From Lachnospiraceae bacterium FE2018 (GTDB lineage Bacteria > Bacillota > Clostridia > Lachnospirales > Lachnospiraceae): a DNA stretch of 64,000 nucleotides. Of the stretch, positions 27,223 through 35,518 are shown piece by piece. The stretch's first letter is position 1. Each line of letters opens with the position of its first letter. Below the pieces are notes generated by a model. That model was given only the letters and a program-made list of their open reading frames with translations. It was not told the origin of the DNA and did no database searches. Location: contig JNKK01000004.1 in assembly GCA_000702845.1 (NCBI GenBank), positions 86,218 to 150,217 on the forward strand, written 5' to 3'. The position numbers were made by a program, and so were the translations under genes.

Positions 27223-27866
27223 TCTGTCTCCTCATTTTTTATTGCTGCAAGATTGTAGGAAAGACGCATCAGACTGTCTGACAGATGCACATTCTCAACT
27301 ACAACATCCTTTGGAAGAATCAGATTCAGGTCCGTATGCGCAAAATTCCAGATTGCGCGAATCCCGTTATCGGTGAGTGTTTTTGCAACTTCAATTGATG
27401 CTTCCTTTGGGATCGTCAGTGCCGCAATTTCTACTGCATGCTCCGCGAGAAACTGCGGCATTTCATCCAGCATGCGGATCGGAATTCCGCGTACAAGACG
27501 TCCTTTCAGTGCCGGGTCAACATCAAACATTCCGATGATTCTGAAACCGTTTTTTTCAAATCCGTAGTTGCCCAGTGCCTGCCCGAGATGACCTGCACCC
27601 ACAACAATCATGTTATGTACCTGGTCAAGACCGAGTATTTTCCCGATCTCCTCCCTGAGCACATATGCGTTGTAGCCGTACCCCTGTTGTCCGAATCCGC
27701 CAAAATTGTTCAGATCCTGCCGGATCTGAGATGCTGTTACCTTCATCCGCTCGCTGAGTTCACCGGAAGAAATCCGTTCGATTCCTGAATCCAGCAGTTC
27801 GCCAAGATATCGGTAATAACGCGGCAGACGGCTGATTACTGCCTTCGAAATCCCCTTTTCCTTCAC
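27219..27866 (-). CDS. rex: Redox-sensing transcriptional repressor Rex
   Basis: Dimeric repressor that senses the NADH/NAD+ ratio and controls fermentation and respiratory genes. It has an N-terminal winged helix (VISRLPRYYRYLGELL, SERMKVTASQIRQDL) and a Rossmann domain with VVGAGHLGQALGNYGF, then a C-terminal swapped helix. I start it at a GTG at 27866: a strong GGAGG lies eight bases upstream and the protein then begins KEKGISKAVISRLP, as in the family. ATGs at 27887 and 27881 are in frame but put the GGAGG inside the gene. Its promoter and an array of TTGTTAA-like half sites lie upstream. Confidence 0.94.
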   Translation of the reverse strand: MKEKGISKAVISRLPRYYRYLGELLDSGIERISSGELSERMKVTASQIRQDLNNFGGFGQQGYGYNAYVLREEIGKILGLDQVHNMIVVGAGHLGQALGNYGFEKNGFRIIGMFDVDPALKGRLVRGIPIRMLDEMPQFLAEHAVEIAALTIPKEASIEVAKTLTDNGIRAIWNFAHTDLNLILPKDVVVENVHLSDSLMRLSYNLAAIKNEETE

Positions 27867-27893
27867 GAAATAATCCTCCATAAACATAACGAT

Positions 27894-27929
27894 GCGTTCC
27901 GGAACAGACTATAAGTCCTGCCGGAACGC
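27894..27929 (-). other. Hairpin in the rex leader
   Basis: A perfect 9-bp inverted repeat, GCGTTCCGG and CCGGAACGC, encloses an 18-base loop. It lies between the rex -10 element and the rex ribosome binding site, so it would form in the 5' untranslated RNA. No T-run follows on the minus strand, so a terminator is not supported. It could affect mRNA stability or rex translation. Confidence 0.5.
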
Positions 27930-27946
27930 GTCTTTAACTTACATTT

Positions 27947-27975
27947 ATTATAGCAATTTCCTGAAGCATTGTCAA
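27947..27975 (-). promoter_or_regulatory. Consensus SigA promoter of rex
   Basis: Perfect consensus on the minus strand: -35 TTGACA (27975-27970), 17-base spacer, -10 TATAAT (27952-27947). It lies about 80 bases upstream of the chosen rex start, which leaves room for the leader hairpin. Confidence 0.85.
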
Positions 27976-27993
27976 AAGATTGTCGATTATTTT

Positions 27994-28054
27994 TTGACAA
28001 TTTTTTTATTTTTAACAATCTTTTAAAAATTAACAATCTTTTAAAGCTTAACAA
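27994..28054. repeat. Four TTRACAA motifs at exact 18-bp period (possible Rex operator array)
   Basis: On the plus strand TTGACAA starts at 27994 and TTAACAA at 28012, 28030 and 28048, each 18 bases apart and in the same orientation. The two central units share 16 identical bases (TTAACAATCTTTTAAA). The array lies between the murF stop and the rex -35 box. Read on the minus strand the motif is TTGTTAA, which matches the half site of the clostridial Rex operator as known for the family, so autoregulation by Rex is plausible. A further ATTGTC/GACAAT pair lies between the array and the -35 box. Confidence 0.6.
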
Positions 28055-28056
28055 AG

Positions 28057-29493
28057 TTATGTCGTTATGTTCTGCAGTGCTTCCACCAGTTTCTCGAATT
28101 TCATAAAATGCGAGGCTTTTACAAGGATGGTATCATCTCTGTGAATCAGCCCGGGCAGTGCATCCATCAGATCATCTGTCGAATCAAAATGACGCGTTTC
28201 CGCCGGCGCACCGCCTTTCTTAAGCGCATCAATCAGATGAACGCTCAGAGGACCCGCACAGTAATATGCATCGATTCCGAAATCTGCTGCTGCGCTTCCG
28301 ACTTCTTCATGCAGCGCTTTTTCATTCACGCCAAGCTCACCCATATCACCGAGCAGCGCGACTTTTCTTCCGGCTGCATGCTTCAGAACGTTAAGGGATG
28401 CCTTCATTGACATGGGATTTGCATTATAACAGTCGTCAATCACGGTGCAGAATCCTGTCTCTATGATCCGGAACCGTCCCGCAATTGTCTCGCTGGATGC
28501 AATTCCGCGTCTGATTTCTTCAAGGGTCAGGCCATAGATCAGGCCGACAGCTGCTGCAGCCATGGCATTGTATACGGCATGAATGCCGGGAACCTGTATT
28601 TCCGCATGAAAGTCTCCCTGCGGTGTGTGAATCCTGCAGCTGCTTCCGGTAATACCGTGGGAAACAATCTGGTCTGCCGTAATCTGCGGGACGGCAGAAT
28701 CCCCGCCGTTTAAATACAGCTCTGCATTATCCTGAAGTCCGAACCGCACGGTCTCTTCGGCGCGGTTTACCAGCGCCAGCTTATCATCTTCCCCGTTCAG
28801 TACGATGTGTCCGTCCGGACGCAGAAAATCAAATATTTCTGTTTTGGCGCGCAGCACACCATCCCGGTCGCCCAGCTGTTCCAGATGGCAGGTCCCGATG
28901 TTTGTGATGACACAGGTATCGGGACGCGCGACATCCGCAAGGCGGTGCATCTCACCGAAATCACTGATGCCCATTTCAAGTACCGCGATTTCATCTTCTT
29001 CCCGCAGCCGGAAAACAGTGAGGGGAAGTCCGAGTTCATTATTAAAATTTCCTTCGGTTTTTAATACTCTGTACTTCTGTTCCAGAACGGATGCGATCAT
29101 TTCCTTCGTACTGGTTTTTCCGACACTTCCGGTGACACCGACAACAGGTATCTGAAGCTGCTGCAGATAGAATCTGGCAATCATTTTTACCGCCTGCAGG
29201 GAGGACGGAACCTGAATATAGGCAGCGGTCTTTTCGCCTGCAGTCAGCTGCAGTTCCTCCGGATCCCGCTCGCCCAGAACTGCCGCGGCACCATCCCGTA
29301 TAACCTGTCCGATAAAATCGTGACCGTCAACCCGGGCTCCGGGAATCGCCACAAAAAGGCAGCCGCAAGTGACTTTGCGGCTGTCGGTCGTAATAGCTGT
29401 AATTTCTGTGTTAATTGTATGTCTGGCTGCTTCTGCAGCTGTCAGGCTTCCGCCGCATGCCTGCGCGACCGCCTGAATGGTCATGTTTTTCAT
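28057..29493 (-). CDS. murF: UDP-N-acetylmuramoyl-tripeptide--D-alanyl-D-alanine ligase MurF
   Basis: Adds D-Ala-D-Ala to the UDP-MurNAc-tripeptide in the cytoplasm, the last step of the soluble wall precursor. The 478 residues show the Mur ligase P-loop GVTGSVGKTSTKEMIA at about 107-122, the central VLEMGISDFGEMHRL, and the C-terminal DDCYNANPMSMKASL and LGDMGELG blocks. GGAG seven bases before the ATG at 29493 sets the start; the longer frame to 29529 would overlap ddl. The gene lies 16 bases after ddl, whose product is its substrate. Confidence 0.96.
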   Translation of the reverse strand: MKNMTIQAVAQACGGSLTAAEAARHTINTEITAITTDSRKVTCGCLFVAIPGARVDGHDFIGQVIRDGAAAVLGERDPEELQLTAGEKTAAYIQVPSSLQAVKMIARFYLQQLQIPVVGVTGSVGKTSTKEMIASVLEQKYRVLKTEGNFNNELGLPLTVFRLREEDEIAVLEMGISDFGEMHRLADVARPDTCVITNIGTCHLEQLGDRDGVLRAKTEIFDFLRPDGHIVLNGEDDKLALVNRAEETVRFGLQDNAELYLNGGDSAVPQITADQIVSHGITGSSCRIHTPQGDFHAEIQVPGIHAVYNAMAAAAVGLIYGLTLEEIRRGIASSETIAGRFRIIETGFCTVIDDCYNANPMSMKASLNVLKHAAGRKVALLGDMGELGVNEKALHEEVGSAAADFGIDAYYCAGPLSVHLIDALKKGGAPAETRHFDSTDDLMDALPGLIHRDDTILVKASHFMKFEKLVEALQNITT

Positions 29494-29509
29494 GATAGAT
29501 CTCCAGTAA

Positions 29510-30556
29510 TTATTCGAACGACTTTTCAATCAGCAGTTCACAGAGTCTCGGATAAGAAATTCCGAGCGCGGCAGCTTCCTGCGGCACCAGACTGGTCGGC
29601 GTCATGCCCGGAAGCGTATTTGCCTCAAGCGCGAACAGCTTCTCATTGCGGTCCATCAGGAAATCAAACCGGCAGTAACCTGTGATTCCCAGAGCTTCGG
29701 CACCGCGGACCGCCAGGTCCTGCATCTCCTTCGTCTTTGCTTCCGGCAGTTCGGCCGGACATGTCTCTACAACCGCGCCGGCTGAATACTTATTGTTGTA
29801 ATCATAAAATCCGTGGATGGGCGCGATTTCAATGATCGGATATGCTTCTCCGCCAATGACTGCGACAGAAAATTCGCGGCCTCCGATATAAGGTTCAATC
29901 ACTGCCTCCGGCTCCAGTGAAAAGGATTCTTTCAGTGCGTCGAGGTACTCCGGCTCACTGAATACAATGGAGGTACCGACGCTGGAACCGCCGCAGCAGG
30001 GTTTGACTACCACTGGATACTCCATGCCGAATGCTTCCGGCAGCGGAATCTGATCAAACGTTCCCTTGACCAGAGAAACACCGCCCGGCGTCGGGATTCC
30101 TGCCGCACGGAGACACTGTTTCGTCATGGTCTTATCCATGGCCAGGGCACTGCTCAGATATCCTGTTCCGGTATACTTGATGCCGAACAGGTCAAACGCG
30201 GCCTGTAATCTTCCGTCTTCTCCATTTGCACCGTGGAGCGCAAGAAAGGCAACGTCAGCTTTGCTGCAGAGCTCAATCACGTTCGGTCCGAAAAACTCCC
30301 TGCGGGAATCTATCGCTTCCTCCAGTTTTTCACTGTATTTGTGAATGTGTTCAACTGCAGCGGAAACATCATATTCTTCCGGAAACGGATCGTCCCAGTT
30401 CACAGTCTCCTCGCCAAAAAACACATCTGTGAGAATTGCTCTGTGACCGCGCTCGCGGAGCGCTCTGCAGACACCGGTTCCGGAGATGATCGATACATCG
30501 CGTTCCGAACTGGTTCCGCCGGCCAGCACGACAATATTCATCTGTTTTTTGATCAT
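29510..30556 (-). CDS. ddl: D-alanine--D-alanine ligase
   Basis: ATP-grasp enzyme that forms D-Ala-D-Ala for the wall precursor. The 348 residues show LAGGTSSERDVSIISG near the start, LALHGANGEDGRLQA, PVVVKPCCGGSSVGTSIVF in the ATP-grasp part and ALEANTLPGMTPTSLVP at the end. RBS GGAGG lies five bases before the ATG. The residue after the EVNTLPG-type motif is Met-Thr as in true D-Ala-D-Ala ligases; I see no sign of a VanA-type D-Ala-D-Lac enzyme. Confidence 0.95.
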   Translation of the reverse strand: MIKKQMNIVVLAGGTSSERDVSIISGTGVCRALRERGHRAILTDVFFGEETVNWDDPFPEEYDVSAAVEHIHKYSEKLEEAIDSRREFFGPNVIELCSKADVAFLALHGANGEDGRLQAAFDLFGIKYTGTGYLSSALAMDKTMTKQCLRAAGIPTPGGVSLVKGTFDQIPLPEAFGMEYPVVVKPCCGGSSVGTSIVFSEPEYLDALKESFSLEPEAVIEPYIGGREFSVAVIGGEAYPIIEIAPIHGFYDYNNKYSAGAVVETCPAELPEAKTKEMQDLAVRGAEALGITGYCRFDFLMDRNEKLFALEANTLPGMTPTSLVPQEAAALGISYPRLCELLIEKSFE

Positions 30557-30575
30557 GTTAACCTCCGCAAATGAA

Positions 30576-32018
30576 TTATCCCATTGTGACTTCCTGTGTC
30601 GGCTCCGGACCTTTCACCTGCTGCTCACTATAATAGATAACAACCGGATCGCCAATCTCAATCGCATTAAATACCTGCTCACATGCATCCCGCGGTGTAT
30701 TAATACAGCCGTGAGAACCGTCATATTTGTAGACATCTCCGCCGTAATTCGAGCGCCAGGACGCGTCATGGACGCCGCAGTCTCCGTTAAACGGCAGCCA
30801 GAATTCGACTTTTACCGGGAACAGCTGAAACTGTGCATCTTTCTTTTTTGCATCAACAGCCCAGACACTTCCGGAAGGCGTTGAAAAACCGTTGGATTCC
30901 GTGCCGGATGTAATGTCAGTTTCAACGACAAGCACACCGTCCTTGTAGCACCACATCTTCTGGTCTTCGATACAGATTTCAATATAGGTCTGACCGATGT
31001 CGTTCATGGAGCGGTCTGTGCCCTTGTATCTGTAAATCGGTTCGATTGTTGTCTGTTCGCCGGCATAAATCGCCGAAATAAGCTGTTGTGTCGTCGATTC
31101 CCTGCCGATCAGCCAGCCGTAGTCACCGCCGCCTTCCAGCTCAATCGTAGTTCCCTTTGAAGTCTTAAACTCATGTGACAGGCCGAACGTATCGGTCTCT
31201 CGCGCCATGTTAACGACCCACTCTGCCGGCTTCGTCTCATCCAGCGAGAAGTTGCCCTCTTCATCCTGCACGATCCAGCCGTGAATCGTCGTACCGTCAA
31301 CTGTCATCTGGCGGTCGACAAAATCATATGTGATTTTCGCAGACAGCATCTTGTTCAGCCGCTCTACTTCCTTGACAAGCTTCTCATCCTGTGCCCTGAC
31401 AGAAGAATGCTCATACAGATTCAAAGCCTCAAAATCAACATCCGAATCGCCGTTCTGGACAGCTGCCATAACAGCCTGTTTTGCGGCATCACGCTTCAGA
31501 AGGTTGCCCTCGGACCCGTCAATGATTTCGAAGGATGTTCCGTTGTCCTGGATCTTGGCATCCGTCGGCGCAAAGACATTGGAGACTTCAAAAGCCTTCA
31601 TATTATCAAGAATCTGGTCAACAGAATTCTCGTCATAGGTAAAGCCGGCGTCCACATTCAGATGGCGGGTCTGATTGAACTGGAAAATCCATGTCTTGAT
31701 GTCCTGCTCATTCAGAAGCTTCTCCAGTGAGCCGTCATCCGCGTACTGCATATAAAGCTGTTCACCGTTGATTGTCTCGATCTGTCCGTTGCGTTCATGA
31801 ACCGTCAGGACATATTCACGGATCTTGTCCTGGAAGGCATAACGCACTTCATCAACCGTACTGTCACCGCAGTCAAGACCGTTGATAATCGTACCCGGCA
31901 GAAAATGCTTTTTGAAATGCTGCATGCCAAAATAATACAATCCGCCGACCGCGCCGATCAGCACAATCAGCAGAATAATCACCGCGATCAGATTACGGGA
32001 TCTTCTCTTTCCACTCAT
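30576..32018 (-). CDS. L,D-transpeptidase with N-terminal peptidoglycan-binding-like domains
   Basis: Predicted wall enzyme of the YkuD (ErfK/YbiS) family that makes 3-3 cross-links or attaches proteins to peptidoglycan. The 480 residues have a basic cytoplasmic N-terminus, one membrane helix (LIAVIILLIVLIGAVGGLYYF), a PG_binding_4-type extracellular region at about 40-330, and the catalytic YkuD domain near the C-terminus with YDGSHGCINTPRD, holding the active-site His and Cys. The start at 32018 is set by AGGAAGTGAG upstream. It lies 19 bases before ddl, so it is read with ddl and murF in one wall operon. Confidence 0.92.
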   Translation of the reverse strand: MSGKRRSRNLIAVIILLIVLIGAVGGLYYFGMQHFKKHFLPGTIINGLDCGDSTVDEVRYAFQDKIREYVLTVHERNGQIETINGEQLYMQYADDGSLEKLLNEQDIKTWIFQFNQTRHLNVDAGFTYDENSVDQILDNMKAFEVSNVFAPTDAKIQDNGTSFEIIDGSEGNLLKRDAAKQAVMAAVQNGDSDVDFEALNLYEHSSVRAQDEKLVKEVERLNKMLSAKITYDFVDRQMTVDGTTIHGWIVQDEEGNFSLDETKPAEWVVNMARETDTFGLSHEFKTSKGTTIELEGGGDYGWLIGRESTTQQLISAIYAGEQTTIEPIYRYKGTDRSMNDIGQTYIEICIEDQKMWCYKDGVLVVETDITSGTESNGFSTPSGSVWAVDAKKKDAQFQLFPVKVEFWLPFNGDCGVHDASWRSNYGGDVYKYDGSHGCINTPRDACEQVFNAIEIGDPVVIYYSEQQVKGPEPTQEVTMG

Positions 32019-32095
32019 AGTATTCTCACTTCCTGAAATATTATAGGTTCTCATGAAACCTGTAGTATCGTATGGTAAACCGCCATGCCTGCACC

Positions 32096-32124
32096 ATCAT
32101 AGCACAGAACGACATAATTGTAAA
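32096..32124 (-). promoter_or_regulatory. Probable promoter of the L,D-transpeptidase/ddl/murF operon
   Basis: Minus strand -35 TTTACA (32124-32119), 17-base spacer, -10 TATGAT (32101-32096) with an upstream TGC that makes an extended -10. It lies about 80 bases upstream of the transpeptidase ATG in the gap after the methyltransferase gene. Confidence 0.6.
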
Positions 32125-32173
32125 ATGTTCATTAACGATGCGCGGACATTGCATGCTTCGCTGTGTTCCCGCA

Positions 32174-33073
32174 TCACCAGCTGCAGCGGCCGGATGCGCC
32201 GCAAGGAAGAATCAGTCCGGTCGAACGGACAGGAAGACCGATTTCGTCTGCAGCAACAGTACCCCGCCGCTTCTCCAGCGCTGCTGAAATCATATACGTC
32301 AGGACAGAGGGTGCAAGTCCTGTCGTATAGGAATTAATCAGGAAAAACAGCGGCTGATCGGATAACAGCTGAACTGCCAGCTGAATAAACGGGTAAATGG
32401 ATTCCTCCAGCTTCCAGATTTCTCCTTTCGGTCCGCGCCCGTAGGAAGGCGGATCCATGATGATGGCATCATAGTGATTGCCGCGGCGTATTTCCCGCTC
32501 GATAAACTTTTTGCAGTCATCAACCAGCCAGCGGACCGGGCGGTCTGCCAGTCCGGAAACCGCAGCATTTTCCTTTGCCCAGCGCACCATGCCTTTCGAT
32601 GCGTCCACATGTGTGACGGATGCGCCCGCCGCGAGTGCCGCCAGTGTAGCGCCGCCGGTGTAGGCAAACAGATTCAGCACGCGGACGGGGCGTCCCGCAT
32701 TCCGGATCAGTCCGGAAAACCAGTCCCAGTTGACAGCCTGTTCAGGAAACAGACCTGTATGTTTAAATGCAAACGGCTGAAGCCGGAATGTCAGTCTGCC
32801 GGCTTTTTCATCTGCCCCCGGTGCGTCCGTACCTTTTAACTGATAGGAGATTTCCCACTGTTCCGGCAGATCGTGAAATTCCCATCTTCCGCCGCCCTTT
32901 GCGCTGCGGAAGTAGTGTCCGTGGTTTTTCCGCCAGCCGGGTTCCTGTTTCGGTGTATTCCAGATCACCTGCGGATCCGGCCGGACAAGCCGGTACGGTC
33001 CCCACTGTTCCAGCTTTTCCCCGGATGATGTATCCAGCACTTCATATTCTTTCCATCTGTCTGCAATCCACAT
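32174..33073 (-). CDS. Class I SAM-dependent methyltransferase (RlmI/RlmK-related)
   Basis: Likely rRNA cytosine-C5-type or related methyltransferase; the exact target is unknown. The 299 residues show an N-terminal beta region, the SAM loop VLNLFAYTGGATLAALAAGA at about 140-160, VDASKGMVRWAKENA and the catalytic-site motif IIMDPPSYGRGPKG. It lacks the N-terminal PUA domain of RlmI. The only Shine-Dalgarno candidate is AGGAG 15 bases upstream of the ATG, which is rather far. The tRNA-Gly gene lies just upstream in the same direction, separated by a terminator. Confidence 0.85.
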   Translation of the reverse strand: MWIADRWKEYEVLDTSSGEKLEQWGPYRLVRPDPQVIWNTPKQEPGWRKNHGHYFRSAKGGGRWEFHDLPEQWEISYQLKGTDAPGADEKAGRLTFRLQPFAFKHTGLFPEQAVNWDWFSGLIRNAGRPVRVLNLFAYTGGATLAALAAGASVTHVDASKGMVRWAKENAAVSGLADRPVRWLVDDCKKFIEREIRRGNHYDAIIMDPPSYGRGPKGEIWKLEESIYPFIQLAVQLLSDQPLFFLINSYTTGLAPSVLTYMISAALEKRRGTVAADEIGLPVRSTGLILPCGASGRCSW

Positions 33074-33115
33074 ATGCGTGTATCTATACTCCTGAATGAT
33101 TATTTACCGTTCAAC

Positions 33116-33146
33116 AAAAACCCCGGAACGTATTTCGTTTCCGGGG
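33116..33146 (-). terminator. Intrinsic terminator after tRNA-Gly
   Basis: On the minus strand an 8-bp stem CCCCGGAA/TTCCGGGG with a 10-base loop is followed directly by TTTTT. It begins eight bases after the tRNA 3' end. Confidence 0.88.
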
Positions 33147-33153
33147 ATTTTCG

Positions 33154-33224
33154 AGCAGATAACGGGAATCGAACCCGCCTCTCCAGCTTGGGAAGCTGGC
33201 GTTCTACCGATGAACTATATCTGC
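33154..33224 (-). tRNA. tRNA-Gly (anticodon CCC)
   Basis: A 71-base cloverleaf folds from the minus strand: acceptor GCAGATA/TATCTGC, D-stem GTTC/GAAC, anticodon stem CCAGC/GCTGG with loop TTCCCAA (anticodon CCC, reads GGG), T-arm GCGGG-TTCGATT-CCCGT and discriminator U, as in glycine tRNAs. CCA is not encoded; the next bases are CGA. The loop sequence TTCGATT keeps the T-loop invariants. It has a TATAAT box 12 bases upstream and a terminator downstream, so it is a single-gene unit. Confidence 0.95.
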
Positions 33225-33235
33225 AATGCAAAGTC

Positions 33236-33264
33236 ATTATACTCCTTCCCTCACGTTTTTGCCA
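33236..33264 (-). promoter_or_regulatory. Probable promoter of tRNA-Gly
   Basis: Minus strand TATAAT (33241-33236) lies 12 bases before the tRNA 5' end. At a 17-base distance the -35 region reads TGGCAA, a weak match. Confidence 0.5.
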
Positions 33265-33316
33265 GAGGAAATTTTTCACGTCTGCCGGAGGGATTATTTT
33301 ACGTTTGTTTTTATGC

Positions 33317-34423
33317 TTATTCAAAAGGAAATCTATACGGCAGCTGCAGTTCGTCACGCAGCATAATCAGCTCTTTCTGCACTGCCGCTCCTACCGGAAC
33401 CCCCTTGTCCCTGCGGTCCAGCCACGCGAGATATTCCTTCTCGCCTGCCGTGTAGATCCGGTCCCTGCCAGGCGCCTTTTCCGATGCCCGCAGTGCCCGG
33501 CAGATTTCACCAGCGGTTTTCCGGAACAGATCACGCCCCATAAACGCATCCGGATCAATGACAAAGAAGAAATGTCCGAGATGATACATCTGCGGCGATC
33601 CGTCCGGACCGACGCCGGTCAGTGCCTTCATATACTGCCCGCCCGCCAGCGCGGCTGAAAGGATCTCGACAACGGCCGCGTAGCCATATCCCTTGTAACC
33701 GGCCATTTCATCATCGATTCCGCCCAGCGGCGCGAGCGCGGCCGTACCGTTCACGAGCGCCTGCAGAATTTCTTCGCTGTCCGTCATCGCGGACCCGTCC
33801 CGTCCGACAACCATACCGGCCGGTGTATCTTTTCCCTCGCGTGCATAATATTCAATTTTTCCGCGCTGAACGATAGAGGTCGCACAGTCTATGCAAAACG
33901 GAAAGTCCTCGTCAGTCGGCAGTGAAAACGTCAGCGGATTGGTTCCCAGCATATTTTCCACGCCGAATGTCGGCGCGATCGACGGACGCGCATTTGTTCC
34001 TGTAATACCGATAAGTCCTTCGTCCGCAGCCATTCCGGTCCAGTAGCCGGCAATCCCGTAATGTGTGGAATTGCGGATCGCTCCGCCGGCCATGCCATAT
34101 TGCTTTGCTTTCTCTATAAGACGCTTCATCATCCTGTGGCTGGCGACCATTCCCATGCCGTTGTGGGCATCCATGACGACAGTCGTCGGTGTTTCTCTCA
34201 GAATTTCCGTTTCTGTTACAGGAAGCAGCGTACCTTTCCGGATTCTGTCCAGATAGATCGGTTTAAACCGGTTGCACCCATGACTCTCGATCCCGCGCCG
34301 GTCTGATTCCAGCAGAACATCCGCACAGATGGCGGCATCTTCTTCCGGTACACCGTACGCGCGAAATACATCGATCATAAAATGATTGATCAGTTCCCAT
34401 GGAACATATGGCCTTGTTTCCAT
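33317..34423 (-). CDS. Malate/lactate/ureidoglycolate-type NAD(P)-dependent dehydrogenase (Ldh family)
   Basis: Oxidoreductase of the type 2 malate/L-lactate dehydrogenase family, which also contains ureidoglycolate, sulfolactate and delta-piperideine-2-carboxylate enzymes, so the substrate is open. The 368 residues contain the catalytic-region block VVMDAHNGMGMVASHRMM, RNSTHYGIAGYWTGMA, ITGTNARPSIAPTFG and GYKGYGYAAVVEILSAAL. RBS AGGAGAGAGAA precedes the ATG. It is transcribed away from the iolB-like gene; the two share a 226-base intergenic region with promoters on both strands. Confidence 0.88.
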   Translation of the reverse strand: METRPYVPWELINHFMIDVFRAYGVPEEDAAICADVLLESDRRGIESHGCNRFKPIYLDRIRKGTLLPVTETEILRETPTTVVMDAHNGMGMVASHRMMKRLIEKAKQYGMAGGAIRNSTHYGIAGYWTGMAADEGLIGITGTNARPSIAPTFGVENMLGTNPLTFSLPTDEDFPFCIDCATSIVQRGKIEYYAREGKDTPAGMVVGRDGSAMTDSEEILQALVNGTAALAPLGGIDDEMAGYKGYGYAAVVEILSAALAGGQYMKALTGVGPDGSPQMYHLGHFFFVIDPDAFMGRDLFRKTAGEICRALRASEKAPGRDRIYTAGEKEYLAWLDRRDKGVPVGAAVQKELIMLRDELQLPYRFPFE

Positions 34424-34486
34424 TTCTCTCTCCTGTTTTCGTATGATTTAAGCGCCAGTGAAGCATTCCGTTCCGACAAAACAACA

Positions 34487-34492
34487 ATTATA
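34487..34492 (-). promoter_or_regulatory. Extended -10 element of the Ldh-family gene
   Basis: Minus strand TGTTATAAT carries a perfect -10 TATAAT with the TG extension, 64 bases upstream of the ATG. No good -35 is visible at 16-18 bases. A small hairpin GGTTTT-CCGT-AAAACC (34505-34520) lies just upstream. Confidence 0.45.
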
Positions 34493-34577
34493 ACAATTTC
34501 AGAAGGTTTTCCGTAAAACCATGATGTTTTCTGATGCACTAAATATACATGAACTGCCGAAAGTACACAAGCAGGTA

Positions 34578-34607
34578 TTGACATTCCTGTGTTGAGATTA
34601 TTATAGT
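34578..34607 (+). promoter_or_regulatory. SigA promoter of the IolB-like gene
   Basis: -35 TTGACA (34578-34583), 18-base spacer, -10 TATAGT (34602-34607). It lies 43 bases upstream of the ATG. Confidence 0.75.
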
Positions 34608-34649
34608 TAAGTAGTAACAAGATTATCAACTTTTGCGAGGTATAAGTGA

Positions 34650-35444
34650 ATGTATGTAGAAAAGGATTGTAAGCGCGGTTATACCGAATATATCAATTCT
34701 GATGTAAACAACGGCGAAGGCAGCTATATGGATGTCGGCTATCTCATTATGGAAGACGGAGACACCTACGAATTCCATGAAGAGAAAAAAGAGTTGGCAT
34801 GGATCATGTTCGAAGGAAATGCAACAGTTGAATTTGACGGCAAGAGCGTCGATATGGAACGTCCGAATCCGTTCGACTACAGCACATGGTGTCTGCATCT
34901 GGCTCCGGGCGGCTCCTGCAAGCTGACTGCTCACGGCCACAGCGAGTTCTATGTACAGATGACACATAATGACAAGACGTTCGAGAACCATCTCTACACA
35001 CCGGACGAGACCGATACATGGCGCCGCGGTGCAGACGGAGAATGTGCAGGCTGCACAAAGCGCGACGTCCGCACAAGCTTTGACTATGAAATCAACCCGA
35101 ATTCCAACATGGTTCTCGGCGAAGTGATCAATCTGCCGGGTAAGTGGTCTTCTTATCCGCCTCATTCTCATCCGCAGCCGGAAGTATATTTCTATCACTT
35201 CGAGAAACCGGTTGAAGGATTCGGCGCAAGCTGGTGTGACGGCGAAGTTGTGGAAGTTCACAACAACGGCATGTCCATCATCACAAAGGGCGTTCATCCG
35301 GTTGTAATGGCACCTGGATTTGCATGTGCTTATGCATGGGGCATCCGTCATCTTCCGGGCGATCCGTGGGAGAAGACCCGTATTGACGATCCGGCATACA
35401 CCTATCTGTATGATCCGAACGCTGAGTTCTGGAAAGGTGAATGA
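34650..35444 (+). CDS. iolB: 5-deoxy-glucuronate isomerase (IolB family)
   Basis: IolB isomerises 5-deoxy-D-glucuronate to 5-dehydro-2-deoxy-D-gluconate in myo-inositol catabolism. The 264-residue bicupin has the family block NLPGKWSSYPPHSHPQPEVYFY at about 163-184 with the metal-binding His residues, plus SFDYEINPNSNMVLGEVI and GVHPVVMAPGFACAYAWG. GAGG is ten bases before the ATG. It stands alone: no other iol gene is in the window, and it has its own promoter and terminator. Function as true IolB is likely by family but the isolated context leaves room for another sugar substrate. Confidence 0.85.
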   Translation: MYVEKDCKRGYTEYINSDVNNGEGSYMDVGYLIMEDGDTYEFHEEKKELAWIMFEGNATVEFDGKSVDMERPNPFDYSTWCLHLAPGGSCKLTAHGHSEFYVQMTHNDKTFENHLYTPDETDTWRRGADGECAGCTKRDVRTSFDYEINPNSNMVLGEVINLPGKWSSYPPHSHPQPEVYFYHFEKPVEGFGASWCDGEVVEVHNNGMSIITKGVHPVVMAPGFACAYAWGIRHLPGDPWEKTRIDDPAYTYLYDPNAEFWKGE

Positions 35445-35473
35445 TTCATCTGCAGATAATCAAAACCGCACAC

Positions 35474-35504
35474 AAACGGGCTGCCTGTTGGCAGCCCGTT
35501 TTTC
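35474..35504 (+). terminator. Intrinsic terminator after the IolB-like gene
   Basis: A 10-bp stem ACGGGCTGCC/GGCAGCCCGT with a TGTT loop is followed by TTTTTC. An AAA run on the left means it can also stop the convergent HD-hydrolase gene on the minus strand. Confidence 0.88.
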
Positions 35505-35518
35505 GTCCGTAATCTGGT

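Noticed and set aside
27994..28055. CRISPR array
   Set aside because: The 18-bp period leaves no room for spacers and there are no cas genes in the window.
34626..35351. 241-codon minus-strand open frame over the IolB-like gene
   Set aside because: The plus-strand gene has a promoter, ribosome binding site, family motifs and a terminator; the reverse frame has none.
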